Shown in pieces: positions 25,372 through 33,183 of a stretch of DNA of 64,000 nt; the first letter of the stretch is position 1; the number at the start of each line of letters is the position of its first letter. Position numbers and translations under genes: made by a program. Source of the stretch: CAIVVT01 sp052145115 (lineage in GTDB: Bacteria > Acidobacteriota > Terriglobia > Bryobacterales > Bryobacteraceae); contig JBKQPG010000085.1 of the NCBI GenBank assembly GCA_052145115.1, positions 6,187 through 70,186 on the forward strand. The letters are read 5' to 3'. The notes beneath the pieces are model-generated. The model was not told where the DNA came from. It ran no database searches and saw nothing but the letters and a program-made list of their open reading frames with translations.

Positions 25372-27573
25372 TCAGGCCAGGTCGTAGCGGTCCAGGTTCA
25401 TCACCTTGCTCCACGCCGCCACGAAGTCCTTCACGAACGTCTCCTTCGAGTCGTCGCAGGCAAACGCCTCCGCGAGGGCCCGCAGTTGCGAGTTGGAACC
25501 GAACACCAGGTCGACCCGCGTGCCGGTCCATTTGATCTCGCCCGTGGCGCGGTCGCGCCCCTCATACACGCCTTCTGCTGTGGCGGAGGGTCCCCACTTC
25601 GTCTTCATGTCCACCAGGTTGACGAAGAAATCATTCGTCAGCGTCTCCGGCCGTTTGGTGAACACGCCGTGCTGCGATTGCCCGAAATTCGCATTCAGCA
25701 CGCGCATGCCGCCGACGAGAACCGTCATTTCGGGCCCCGTCAGCGTCAGCAACTGCGCCCGTTCCACCAGCAGCTCTTCCGCCTTGCCCGGGTGTCCGCT
25801 CCGCAGGTAGTTGCGGAACCCGTCCGCGGCCGGCTCCAGCACCGCGAAGGAGTGCACGTCGGTCTGCTTCTGCGAGGCATCCGTGCGCCCCGGCGAAAAC
25901 GGAACCTTCACCTTATGCCCGGCCTTTTTCGCCGCTTCCTCGACCACCGCGCAGCCGCCCAGCACGATCAGGTCGGCCAGCGAGACCTTCTTCTTCCCAC
26001 TCGACGGCGCGCTGTTGAACTCCTTCTGGATCGCCGCCAGCTTCTTCAGAACCTTCGCCAGTGCGGCCGGCTGGTTCACTTCCCAGTCCTTCTGCGGCGC
26101 CAGGCGAATGCGCGCCCCGTTGGCCCCGCCGCGCTTGTCGGAGCCGCGGAACGTCGCCGCCGACGCCCAGGCCGTCGTGACCAGTTGCGAGATCGACAGG
26201 CCCGACGCGAGGATCTTGGCCTTCAGAGCGGCAATGTCCCGCTCCCCGATTAATTTATGATCCACCGCCGGAACGGGGTCTTGCCACAGTTGCGGCTCCT
26301 TAGGAACCAGCGGGCCCAGGTAGCGCGAGAGCGGCCCCATATCGCGGTGCGTCAGCTTGAACCACGCCTTGGCGAATGCCTTCGCCAACGCCCGCGGATT
26401 CTTGAGGAAGCGCTTGGCGATCGGCGCGTAGATCGGATCCATCTTCAACGACAGGTCCGTCGTGAACATGATCGGGGCGTGGCGCTTGGTCGCATCGTGG
26501 GCATCCGGCACGGTGCCCGCTCCAGCCCCGCGCTTCGGAGTCCACTGGTGCGCGCCCGCCGGGCTCTTCGTCAGCTCCCATTCATAGCCGAACAGGTTTT
26601 CCAGGTAATTGTTGTCCCACTTGATCGGATTGGTGGTCCATGCGCCCTCCAGCCCGCTGGTGATCGCGTCGCCGCCCGCGCCGCTGCCCAGGGTGTTCTT
26701 CCAGCCCAGGCCCATCTCCTCGATCGCGGCGCCCTCCGGCTCGCGGCCGACATATTTGCCCGGATCGCCCGCGCCGTGCGCTTTGCCGAACGTGTGCCCG
26801 CCCACAATCAGCGCCACCGTCTCCTCGTCATCCATCGCCATGCGGGCGAAGGTCTCGCGGATGTCGATCGCCGCGGCCACCGGATCCGGCTTCTGATTGG
26901 GCCCTTCCGGATTCACGTAAATCAGGCCCATCTGCACGGCGCCCAGAGGATTGTCGAGCTGCCGGTTGCCGGTGTAGCGCTCGTCTCCCAGCCACTTGCC
27001 CTCGGGGCCCCAGTTAACGTCCTCTTCGGGCTCCCAGATGTCCTCGCGCCCGCCGCCGAAACCGAAGGTATTGAACCCCATCGACTCCAGCGCCACGTTG
27101 CCCGCCAGAATCATCAGGTCGCCCCACGAGATTTTCCGGCCGTATTTCTGCTTGATCGGCCACAGCAGCCGCCGCGCCTTATCCAGGCTCACATTGTCCG
27201 GCCAGCTATTCAGGGGCGCAAAACGCTGATTGCCATGGCCCGCACCGCCGCGCCCGTCGGCGATGCGGTACGTCCCGGCGCTGTGCCACGCCATCCGGAT
27301 GAACAGCCCCCCGTAGTGGCCGAAGTCGGCCGGCCACCAGGGCTGCGAGTCCGTCATCAGGGCCTGCAGGTCCTTGATCACGGCGTCCAGGTCGAGGCTC
27401 TTGAATTCCCTGCGATAATCGAACTCCTTGTCCATCGGATCGGACAGCGGGGAGTGCTGGTGCAGGATCTTCAGGTTGAGCTGATTGGGCCACCACTCCG
27501 CATTCGTCCGGGCCCCAGCCGCCCTGTGTCTATGAGCGCCGCCCGTCACCGGGCATTTAGTTTCATTTGACAT
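25372..27573 (-). CDS. katG: Catalase-peroxidase
   Basis: Bifunctional haem enzyme that removes hydrogen peroxide. 733 residues, full length with both the active N-terminal and the haem-less C-terminal peroxidase-like halves. Distal-site residues are in FIRMAWHSAGTYR (Arg, Trp, His); the Tyr of LIYVNPEGP and the downstream Met complete the Met-Tyr-Trp adduct; the proximal His is in IVGGHTFGKAHGAG. ATG 27573 has AAGGAG seven bases upstream. Lies 129 bp downstream of a Fur/PerR gene on the same strand, implying peroxide-responsive control. Confidence 0.97.
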   Translation of the reverse strand: MSNETKCPVTGGAHRHRAAGARTNAEWWPNQLNLKILHQHSPLSDPMDKEFDYRREFKSLDLDAVIKDLQALMTDSQPWWPADFGHYGGLFIRMAWHSAGTYRIADGRGGAGHGNQRFAPLNSWPDNVSLDKARRLLWPIKQKYGRKISWGDLMILAGNVALESMGFNTFGFGGGREDIWEPEEDVNWGPEGKWLGDERYTGNRQLDNPLGAVQMGLIYVNPEGPNQKPDPVAAAIDIRETFARMAMDDEETVALIVGGHTFGKAHGAGDPGKYVGREPEGAAIEEMGLGWKNTLGSGAGGDAITSGLEGAWTTNPIKWDNNYLENLFGYEWELTKSPAGAHQWTPKRGAGAGTVPDAHDATKRHAPIMFTTDLSLKMDPIYAPIAKRFLKNPRALAKAFAKAWFKLTHRDMGPLSRYLGPLVPKEPQLWQDPVPAVDHKLIGERDIAALKAKILASGLSISQLVTTAWASAATFRGSDKRGGANGARIRLAPQKDWEVNQPAALAKVLKKLAAIQKEFNSAPSSGKKKVSLADLIVLGGCAVVEEAAKKAGHKVKVPFSPGRTDASQKQTDVHSFAVLEPAADGFRNYLRSGHPGKAEELLVERAQLLTLTGPEMTVLVGGMRVLNANFGQSQHGVFTKRPETLTNDFFVNLVDMKTKWGPSATAEGVYEGRDRATGEIKWTGTRVDLVFGSNSQLRALAEAFACDDSKETFVKDFVAAWSKVMNLDRYDLA

Positions 27574-27702
27574 GTATTGCTCCTTATTACTGGGGACTTC
27601 TCGCCCCCGCTCCTATGCTTAATTCCTTCTCCGCCTATTCATCCGCCCTGATTCGTCCCAGGAGATCCGCGCTGCATTGCCAACGCATCCTGGTTGCCCC
27701 AT

Positions 27703-28164
27703 TCACGCCATCGCCTCCGGCCGCGCTCGCTCTCCGCGCGCCGCCCTCGCCTGACGCCCCGCGCACTTCGCGCACAGCCCCCGGACGATGAGTTCGCATT
27801 CGCGCACCATCCGCTTGCCCAGCGCGCCCGCCTTGGGCTTGGGCACGTGGTACCACTCCATGTCCTCCACCTCGCCGCAGCGGTCGCAAATGAAGTGGTG
27901 GTGCCGCACGCCTCGCGCGTCGAATCGCGCCGCGCGGCCCTCCACGGCCACTTCACGCACCAATCCCGCCTGCACCAGGTCCCGCAGATTGTTATAAGTC
28001 GTGGCCCGTGAAGAGCGTGGATCCAGCCGGTTCACGGCTTCGAAGATCTCCGCCGCCGTGGGATGTCCCTTATGTTGCATCAGCAATGCCATCACGCCGT
28101 AGCGCTGCGGAGTGCACCTCAATCCGCCGCTCTCCAGACAGCGCTTAATCGCCTCGGCGTCCAT
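27703..28164 (-). CDS. perR: Fur-family repressor, probably PerR
   Basis: 153 residues. Winged-helix DNA-binding half (LRCTPQRYGVMALLMQHKGHPTAAEIFEAV, then SRATTYNNLRDLVQAGLV) and metal-binding half with RHHHFICDRCGEVEDMEW and a second CAKC, the structural zinc Cys4 site. Assigned to PerR rather than Fur because it is followed by katG. The start is ATG 28164; a TTG six bases earlier is less likely. The only upstream sequence before the promoter is a few bases, so the mRNA may be almost leaderless. A PerR-type palindrome overlaps the promoter, so it likely represses itself. Confidence 0.85.
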   Translation of the reverse strand: MDAEAIKRCLESGGLRCTPQRYGVMALLMQHKGHPTAAEIFEAVNRLDPRSSRATTYNNLRDLVQAGLVREVAVEGRAARFDARGVRHHHFICDRCGEVEDMEWYHVPKPKAGALGKRMVRECELIVRGLCAKCAGRQARAARGERARPEAMA

Positions 28165-28171
28165 GACCAAT

Positions 28172-28202
28172 TTAGATTATATCTAATGTGACATTTAGTC
28201 AA
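28172..28202 (-). promoter_or_regulatory. PerR-box-like operator overlapping the perR promoter
   Basis: TTAGATTATATCTAA at 28172-28186 is a 7-1-7 inverted repeat with one mismatch, matching the layout of Fur/PerR boxes. On the minus strand TTGACT (28197-28202) is followed 17 bases later by TAATCT, or 15 bases later by TATAAT (28176-28181), both inside the palindrome. This predicts a start of transcription only a few bases before ATG 28164 and repression by direct occlusion. Confidence 0.65.
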
Positions 28203-28495
28203 GACGCCTGCTCCTTCTTCCTGCGCCCCACCGCGAATTAGCCGGCGCCGGCTTGGATATCCTCGCGCGCCAGCGCATGGATCGTTACCCATCCGCTGCC
28301 TTTGGGCTGGACCCGGTTGCCCGCTCCGCAGCTCCACGTTCCTTGATCCCATATGCTGAACGCCCCGCCTCTTCTGCGCCCGGTGGACAGCTGCTGACTG
28401 CCCCCGTTCCCCCACGAATGCGTTGCACCAGCGAGCTTGCATCCAGCCTTCCGGGGGTGCATACTATTTGGTCAAACTAGACTAGGAGGTCAATC
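28203..28495. other. Intergenic region between perR and mddA
   Basis: No convincing gene. A minus-strand frame (28238-28462) contains a protein-like stretch (WDQGTWSCGAG, then GSGWVTIHALARED) but has no good start or neighbour support and could be a gene relic. The right end has TTGGTCAAACTAGACTAGGAGG, in which AGGAGG is the ribosome site of mddA. Confidence 0.35.
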
Positions 28496-29263
28496 ATGGG
28501 CAAGGCATTGGCTTTCGTTTATGGCGTAATCTCTTACGCCATCTTCTTCGTCACCTTCCTCTACGCCGTCGGATTCGTCGGCGGCGTCCTCGTTCCCAAA
28601 TCGATCGACTCCGGCACGCCCCAACCCTTCGCCCAGGCGCTTCTCGTGGATGCCCTGCTTCTGACTCTGTTTGCCGTCCAGCACAGCGTTATGGCGCGCC
28701 CCGGCTTCAAGCGCGCCTGGACCCGCATCATCCCCCGAGCCATCGAGCGCAGCACCTACGTCCTGCTCGCCAGCCTGGTGCTCGACCTCCTGTACTGGCA
28801 GTGGATCCCGATCCCCGATCCGGTCTGGCATGCCACCGCCCCGGCCCTGGTTTGGCTGCTCACCGGCCTGTCCTTTGCCGGCTGGTCGATCGTCCTGCTC
28901 AGCACGTTCCTGATCAGCCACTTCGACCTGTTCGGCCTGAAGCAGGTCTACACCAACCTGGTCGGCCAGGCCTACACGCCCCCCGGCTTCCGCATGCCCC
29001 TGTTCTACAAGTTCATCCGCCACCCCATCTACTTCGGCTTCCTGCTGGCCTTCTGGTCCACCCCCTCGATGTCCGCCGGCCACCTGCTGTTCTCCCTCGC
29101 CACCACCGGCTACATCTTCGTCGGCATCGCGCTCGAGGAGCGCGACCTGGTCTCCTACCACGGCGAGGTCTACCTCCGTTACCGCACCCAGGTCCCGATG
29201 ATTGTCCCCGGCCTGAAACCTGCTTCCGCCGACGACAAGGCCAAAGCCGCCCGCCCGGCTTAG
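28496..29263 (+). CDS. mddA: Methanethiol S-methyltransferase, membrane-bound
   Basis: Would methylate methanethiol with SAM to give dimethyl sulfide. 255 residues with five to six membrane segments. The pattern VDALLLTLFAVQHSVMARPGFKRAWTRIIP, IERSTYVLLASLVLDLLYWQWIPIPD, GWSIVLLSTFLISHFDLFGLKQVY, FYKFIRHPIYFGFLLAFW and LEERDLVSYHGEVYLRYRTQVP is that of MddA within the isoprenylcysteine-methyltransferase-like superfamily (RHPIY and EERDL bind the cofactor). AGGAGG lies seven bases before the ATG. Single-gene unit ending at a strong hairpin. Confidence 0.85.
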   Translation: MGKALAFVYGVISYAIFFVTFLYAVGFVGGVLVPKSIDSGTPQPFAQALLVDALLLTLFAVQHSVMARPGFKRAWTRIIPRAIERSTYVLLASLVLDLLYWQWIPIPDPVWHATAPALVWLLTGLSFAGWSIVLLSTFLISHFDLFGLKQVYTNLVGQAYTPPGFRMPLFYKFIRHPIYFGFLLAFWSTPSMSAGHLLFSLATTGYIFVGIALEERDLVSYHGEVYLRYRTQVPMIVPGLKPASADDKAKAARPA

Positions 29264-29271
29264 TGTTCTCC

Positions 29272-29297
29272 CAGTGGGCCTCAATGCAGGCCCACTG
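29272..29297 (+). terminator. Terminator of mddA
   Basis: CAGTGGGCCT and AGGCCCACTG are perfect ten-base inverted arms around a six-base loop, followed by a pyrimidine-rich run (CTGTCTTTCACCTTTCT). Confidence 0.7.
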
Positions 29298-29607
29298 CTG
29301 TCTTTCACCTTTCTGTATGGGATAATCGCTCGACACGCCGGGCCCCTCGGCCAACCGCCGAAACTGGCCCCTGCGACATCCTGCAGCCGGCCGGCAACCA
29401 CGGCCCGGGCGCCCGCTCGAGCATCGCACGCCCTCCAGTAGTCCTGGTGTGAAAGGCCTAGCCCAATCGAAGAATAGGGGGATTTGTACCCCCCTTACGC
29501 CTCCGCTCCAGTACCTCTTGAAATTGTGAATTAAGGTTCATTGTTGTTCCGCCAGCATGGTGGCATGCTCGAATCGTCGGAATAAGTGAATCCCTGGAGG
29601 CGCGGCC
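29298..29607. promoter_or_regulatory. Leader region of the PilZ gene
   Basis: No gene seen. A hairpin formed by TAGGGGG and CCCCCCTTA around ATTTGTA lies at about 29475-29497, 110 bp before the start of the PilZ gene. A GGGATAAT word at about 29319 could be a -10 element. Control by this hairpin is a guess. Confidence 0.3.
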
Positions 29608-29976
29608 ATGCCGCCACCCATGAGCTTCGGCGTGGATTGGAAAACCCGCCAGCGCGACCACGCCTGGCGCAGTTCGGGGCGCTTCCCGGTCGCCTGCGAC
29701 ATGTGCTTTCGGCTGGCCAACTCTGAGCCTGCGCCGATCGCCACCGGCCGCACGGTCAACATGAGCAGCCGCGGCCTGCTATTTCGCACGGAGGGGCAGC
29801 TCCTGGTCGGCCAGCAACTCGAGATCGGCATCAAATGGCCGTCTCAGTTGGGCCACCAGGGCGCCGGGAATCTGTTCGCGCGCGGCACCGTGGTCCGGGC
29901 GCGCAAAGGCCTGGCCGCGGTGTCCATCGACAAGTGCGGATTCCGCGCCGCCGGCCAGAACGGGTTTGCGGTCTGA
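29608..29976 (+). CDS. PilZ-domain protein
   Basis: 122 residues, most of it one PilZ-like beta-barrel: CFRLANSEPAPIATGRTVNMSSRGLLFRT has the (D/N)xSxxG core motif, followed by LLVGQQLEIGIKWP and ARGTVVRARKGLAAVSI. The upstream RxxxR arginines needed for tight cyclic-di-GMP binding are not in the usual spot (RSSGRFPV is the nearest), so ligand binding is uncertain. TGGAGG lies seven bases before ATG. Monocistronic with a strong terminator 80 bp after the stop. Confidence 0.75.
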   Translation: MPPPMSFGVDWKTRQRDHAWRSSGRFPVACDMCFRLANSEPAPIATGRTVNMSSRGLLFRTEGQLLVGQQLEIGIKWPSQLGHQGAGNLFARGTVVRARKGLAAVSIDKCGFRAAGQNGFAV

Positions 29977-30057
29977 GTCGCGGCCTTCTTTCCCAGTCGC
30001 CGCCCTGAGGAGAGGCGGCGGGATGGTCGAAAGAGCGACTTCGAGTCAGACCGCTTT

Positions 30058-30092
30058 ACGGCTTCGAGCCTCGTGCTCGAAGCCGTTTTTTT
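30058..30092 (+). terminator. Intrinsic terminator after the PilZ gene
   Basis: ACGGCTTCGAGC (30058-30069), loop CTCGT, then GCTCGAAGCCGT (30075-30086) running into seven Ts: a perfect 12-bp stem with a U-tract. It marks the left border of the accessory island. Confidence 0.9.
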
Positions 30093-30307
30093 GCGTCCCT
30101 GCGGCCGCCCGCCCGCTGGCGCGCCCGTTGCCCATCCAACGCCTTGCCTCTGGACCGGGGTTTGAGTGTCCCCGGATTGATCGCTTCATGACGCACCGCG
30201 GTCCCCTGATTCAGTGGTCCGCCAGACACCGGTCGGGCATCGCGATTCCCAGGACGCAGCTGGCGGGAGTGCTACAATGCTTACAAGAGTTACAAACGGA
30301 GGTCTCC

Positions 30308-30751
30308 ATGCGAGCGGCTAATTCGACGGTCATCAGTATGCGCCTGCCGGCGGAGAGCGGGAAGCGGCTCAAGCGCATGGCCAGCCGCCACGGATGGACG
30401 GCCAGCGACGCCAGCGCACGCCTGGTCGAGGAGGGTTTGCGGCGAGCGGAGTTCGCCTTCATCGACTTCCGTGACTCGCCGGCGGGGCGGCAGGCCTGCA
30501 TCCAGGGCAGTTCGCTCGCCGTGTGGGAGGTCGTGCTTCTGATTCGCAGCTACGCCTCCGATGCCACCGCCGTTGCCCGGCACCTGCGCTGGCCGCAGGC
30601 CAAGGTTCAGGCGGCGAGCAATTACGCGGAAGCGTTCCCGCGGGAAATCGAGACCGCGCTCGAGGAAAACGAAGCGACGGGCTTCCCGGCCTTGCAACGC
30701 ATGTTGCCGCAAGCCGCCGAATTCGTAGCCGGCAAAGGGGCGCGCCGCTGA
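30308..30751 (+). CDS. Antitoxin with ribbon-helix-helix N-terminus and DUF433-like domain
   Basis: 147 residues from ATG 30308, with GGAGGT a few bases upstream. Residues about 7-45 (STVISMRLPAESGKRLKRMASRHGWTASDASARLVEEGLRR) resemble a DNA-binding ribbon-helix-helix arm. Residues about 55-125 have the DUF433 pattern (GRQACIQGSSLAVWEVVLLIRSYASDATAVARHLRWPQAKVQAASNYAEAFPREIE). The next gene is a DUF5615 PIN-like protein one base after the stop codon, so the pair is a VapBC45-type toxin-antitoxin module. It should bind and neutralise that toxin and regulate their promoter. Confidence 0.8.
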   Translation: MRAANSTVISMRLPAESGKRLKRMASRHGWTASDASARLVEEGLRRAEFAFIDFRDSPAGRQACIQGSSLAVWEVVLLIRSYASDATAVARHLRWPQAKVQAASNYAEAFPREIETALEENEATGFPALQRMLPQAAEFVAGKGARR

Positions 30752-30752
30752 C

Positions 30753-31124
30753 GTGCTCAAGCTGCTGCTGGACGAGCATATCTCGCCCGACGTCGCGGTG
30801 GGCCTGCGCCGCCGCAACCGTTCCGTGCCCGTTTATTCGATGGCGGAGTGGGAGGACGGGAGTTTCCTGGGCCAGTCCGACGCCGCTTGTCTGCAGGCGG
30901 CCGCCGCGCAGGCCCTGACGCTGGTCACGTACGATCGCCGGACGGTTCCGCCGCTCGTGAAGGCCTGGGCGGAAGAGGGGCGCCACCACGCCGGCGTTAT
31001 CTTCGTCGACGAAAAGACCATCTCCCCGGCAGATATCGGAGGGTTGGTTGCGGCGCTGGCGCGGCTGGCCAGGGAAGCTCAAACCTGGCACTGGACCGAC
31101 AGAATCTGCTTCCTCCGAACCTGA
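30753..31124 (+). CDS. DUF5615 PIN-like toxin
   Basis: 123 residues, GTG start at 30753 directly after the antitoxin stop (TGACGTG). The N-terminal KLLLDEHISPDVAVGLRRRN and the central ALTLVTYDRRTVP supply the conserved acidic residues of the Mut7-C/PIN-like RNase fold. Predicted RNA-cleaving toxin kept in check by the upstream antitoxin. Its 3' two-thirds (from 30899) are duplicated at 32293 as a truncated copy. Confidence 0.8.
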   Translation: MLKLLLDEHISPDVAVGLRRRNRSVPVYSMAEWEDGSFLGQSDAACLQAAAAQALTLVTYDRRTVPPLVKAWAEEGRHHAGVIFVDEKTISPADIGGLVAALARLAREAQTWHWTDRICFLRT

Positions 31125-31458
31125 CTCCGCTCGCGGGAATCGCCGCGGGCGCGAAGCTGCGGATGTTCACGGTTCCGCCTGTAGCCTGTAGCTGAACACT
31201 TATCGGCCTGCCGCGTCACCGCCGCCGTGCAGTAACCAGTCCGAGGCCTCGCGACGGCGCGAAAATACAAATTTGAAGGAACAAAGCCAAATATCGATTT
31301 TGCTTTTTAGAATCAATGACTTAATTGGCTATCTTTCGGGCAGTTGTTCGCTAAATATTCGTTTTGTCAAAGAGCGCTGGTTGCGAGCCGGCTGGGCAAG
31401 GTGCCACCCCGAGGATAGACCCGGTGTCAAGGGCTGGGCGGTGGCATCGCCGCTGGGG
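30899..31458 (+). repeat. 560-bp direct duplication, copy 1
   Basis: Spans the last 226 bases of the toxin gene and 334 bases of non-coding DNA, ending in the first 206-bp AT-rich repeat. Copy 2 at 32293-32852 is offset by exactly 1394 bases at both ends and at an internal anchor (GCGACGGCGCG), so it is colinear apart from scattered substitutions. Confidence 0.85.
31253..31458 (+). repeat. 206-bp AT-rich-core repeat, copy A
   Basis: Begins GACGGCGCGAAAA; the AT-rich core runs from ACAAATTTGAAGGAACAAAG to TATTCGTTTTGTC; the GC-rich end carries CACCCCGAGGATAGACCCGG then TGTCAAGGGC. The three copies here align without an obvious indel. No conserved reading frame. The core stands out sharply against the GC-rich chromosome. 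Confidence 0.8.
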
Positions 31459-31529
31459 TCTGGGGATACCGTCCCCGGATTACGACTCTTCCCGGTCTTG
31501 TCCTCGGATTGTAATGTCATCGCCGCCGA

Positions 31530-32165
31530 GCCCGAAGGGCGTAAGAGAATAGCCCACGGCGTGAGCCGTGGGGGATCAGCGGCGAACGGAGCAAGCCCCG
31601 GAACGGGGCGGAAGCCGCGCTCAGCCCCACAAGTCGCGCTCGTCGTAAGCCACGCCGTGTTTCCGCAGGAACGTCAGAAACTCCTGTCGGAACGAGATCC
31701 GGCGATGGTGTTCATGCTGCGCCGCAATGTAGCGCAGCACTGCGGCCGCTCGCGAATCGCTCACGCTGAATGCGGCGTATCCAGCCTGCCAGCCAAACTT
31801 CCGCAAGGCCGGGAATTGCTCGTGCACCCAGCGCGAGGAGTTGGTCTTCATCACGCGCAGCAATTCGTCGAGCGATTCTGTGGGCGGGACCGCGACCAGC
31901 AGGTGCACATGATCGGCCGGACCGTTGATGATCAGCGGCACGCTCTTTCGCTCCCGTAAAATCCCGCCCAGGTAGGGAAACAGGTGGCCGGCGAGTTCGG
32001 GTGACAAGTCTGGCAGGCGGCCCTTTGTGGAGAAAATGATGTGAACCAGAAGGGACGAGAAGCTGTGCGGCATGGTCTTTCGCCCCGTTCCGGGGCTCGC
32101 CCCCGAACCGTATCGGATTCCCACGGCTTGCGCCGTGGGCTAATCTCTTCCGCCCTTCCGGGCGG
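31530..32165 (-). mobile_element. RAYT unit: transposase gene with flanking REP-type palindromes
   Basis: The transposase gene is bracketed by long inverted flanks. On the left (31535-31620): GCCCGAAGGGC, then AGCCCACGGCGTGAGCCGTG and CCCCGGAACGGGGC. The same three stems recur in reverse complement on the right (about 32080-32163). Each flank contains the hairpin CCCACGGC...GCCGTGGG, the typical REP layout around REP-associated tyrosine transposases. It lies between the two 560-bp duplication copies. Confidence 0.75.
31621..32073 (-). CDS. REP-associated tyrosine transposase (Y1/IS200-like)
   Basis: 150 residues from ATG 32073. HUH nuclease motif in NGPADHVHLLVAVPP, and the catalytic tyrosine segment LRYIAAQHEHHRR. 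N-terminal SFSSLLVHIIFSTKGR and WQAGYAAFSVS are characteristic of the TnpA_REP group. It would cut single-stranded DNA at the REP hairpins that flank it. No accompanying TnpB. Confidence 0.88.
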   Translation of the reverse strand: MPHSFSSLLVHIIFSTKGRLPDLSPELAGHLFPYLGGILRERKSVPLIINGPADHVHLLVAVPPTESLDELLRVMKTNSSRWVHEQFPALRKFGWQAGYAAFSVSDSRAAAVLRYIAAQHEHHRRISFRQEFLTFLRKHGVAYDERDLWG

Positions 32166-32292
32166 CGGACGGGACCCTACGTCAAGGCGGTGGCACGCAG
32201 CCCACGAGATTCTCGCAACAATGTGGAAACTCCAGGCGCCAGGCGAAAACCGGCTCGCAGGGCAGGACAGGCTGCCCCACCGAGCGCGCCGT

Positions 32293-32518
32293 GGCCGCCG
32301 CGCAGGCCCTGACGCTGGTCACATACGATCGCCGGACGGTTCCGCCGCTCGTGAAGGCCTGGGCGGAAGAGGGGCGCCACCACGCCGGCGTCATCTTCGT
32401 CGACGAAAAGACCATCTCCCCGGCAGATATCGGAGGGTTGGTTGGGGCCTTGGCGCGGCTGGCCAGGGAAGCTCAAGCCTGGGACTGGGCCGATAGAATC
32501 TGCTTCCTCCGATACTGA
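32293..32518 (+). pseudogene. Truncated second copy of the DUF5615 toxin
   Basis: Encodes about 74 residues matching the C-terminal two-thirds of the toxin at 30753, lacking the N-terminal LLLDEH block with its acidic residues. Several substitutions occur (QAWDWADRICFLRY at the end). No antitoxin gene precedes it. Part of the 560-bp duplication. Confidence 0.8.
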
Positions 32519-32646
32519 CTTCCCTTGTGGGAAATCTCGCGGGCGCGAAGCTGCGGATGTTCACGGTTCCGCCTGTAGCCTGTAGCTGAACACTTATCGG
32601 CCTGCCGCGTCACCGCCGCCGCGCAGTAACCGGTCCGAGGCCTCGC

Positions 32647-32852
32647 GACGGCGCGAAAACACAAATTTGAAGGAACAAAGCCAGTTATCGACTTTGCTTT
32701 TTAGAATCAGTTACTTAATTGACTATCTTTCGGTCAGTTATTCGCCAAATATTCGTTTTGTCAAAGAGCGCTGATGGCAAGCCGGCTGGGCAAGGCGCCA
32801 CCCCGAGGATAGACCCGGTGTCAAGGGCTGGGCGGTGGCATCGCCGCTGGGG
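32647..32852 (+). repeat. 206-bp AT-rich-core repeat, copy B
   Basis: Second copy, at the end of duplication copy 2. It is followed 34 bases later by copy C, giving a local tandem pair. Confidence 0.8.
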
Positions 32853-32885
32853 CTTGAGTGTCTGTCCCTGGACTTGGAGGCGCAA

Positions 32886-33091
32886 GACGGCGCGAAAACA
32901 CAAATTTGAAGGAACAAAGCCAAATATCGACTTTGCTTTTTAGAATCAATTACTTAATTGGCTATCTTTCGGTCGGTCATTCACTAAATATTCGTTTTGT
33001 CGAGGAGCGCTGATGGCAAGCCGGCCGAACGACTCACCACCCCGAGGATAGACCCGGTGTCAAGGGCCAGGCGTCGGCGTCGCCGCTAGGG
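32886..33091 (+). repeat. 206-bp AT-rich-core repeat, copy C
   Basis: Third copy, offset 239 bases from copy B at both ends, more diverged in its GC-rich half. It is followed by a run of short TCCCCGGA words (33100-33160) that also occur at 30170 and 31470, up to the start of the OLD nuclease gene. Confidence 0.8.
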
Positions 33092-33183
33092 TTTGAGTGT
33101 ACTGTCCCCGGACCGAGTATACTATCCCCGGATTCCGGATTATCCCCGGATCGGTACTGCGCTAGGCGCGTTAGGATCCTCCC

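Larger units (their letters stand above)
32293..32852 (+). repeat. 560-bp direct duplication, copy 2
   Basis: Colinear with 30899-31458 (offset 1394). Includes the truncated toxin and 206-bp repeat copy B. Left of it, at about 32165-32292, is unique sequence with no gene. Confidence 0.85.

Noticed and set aside
28238..28462. Minus-strand small gene
   Set aside because: Protein-like stretch but no ribosome site, no recognised family and an implausible N-terminus; recorded only as an intergenic note.
31253..33091. CRISPR array
   Set aside because: The repeats are 206 bp, three in number and unevenly spaced; no short repeat-spacer periodicity and no cas genes.
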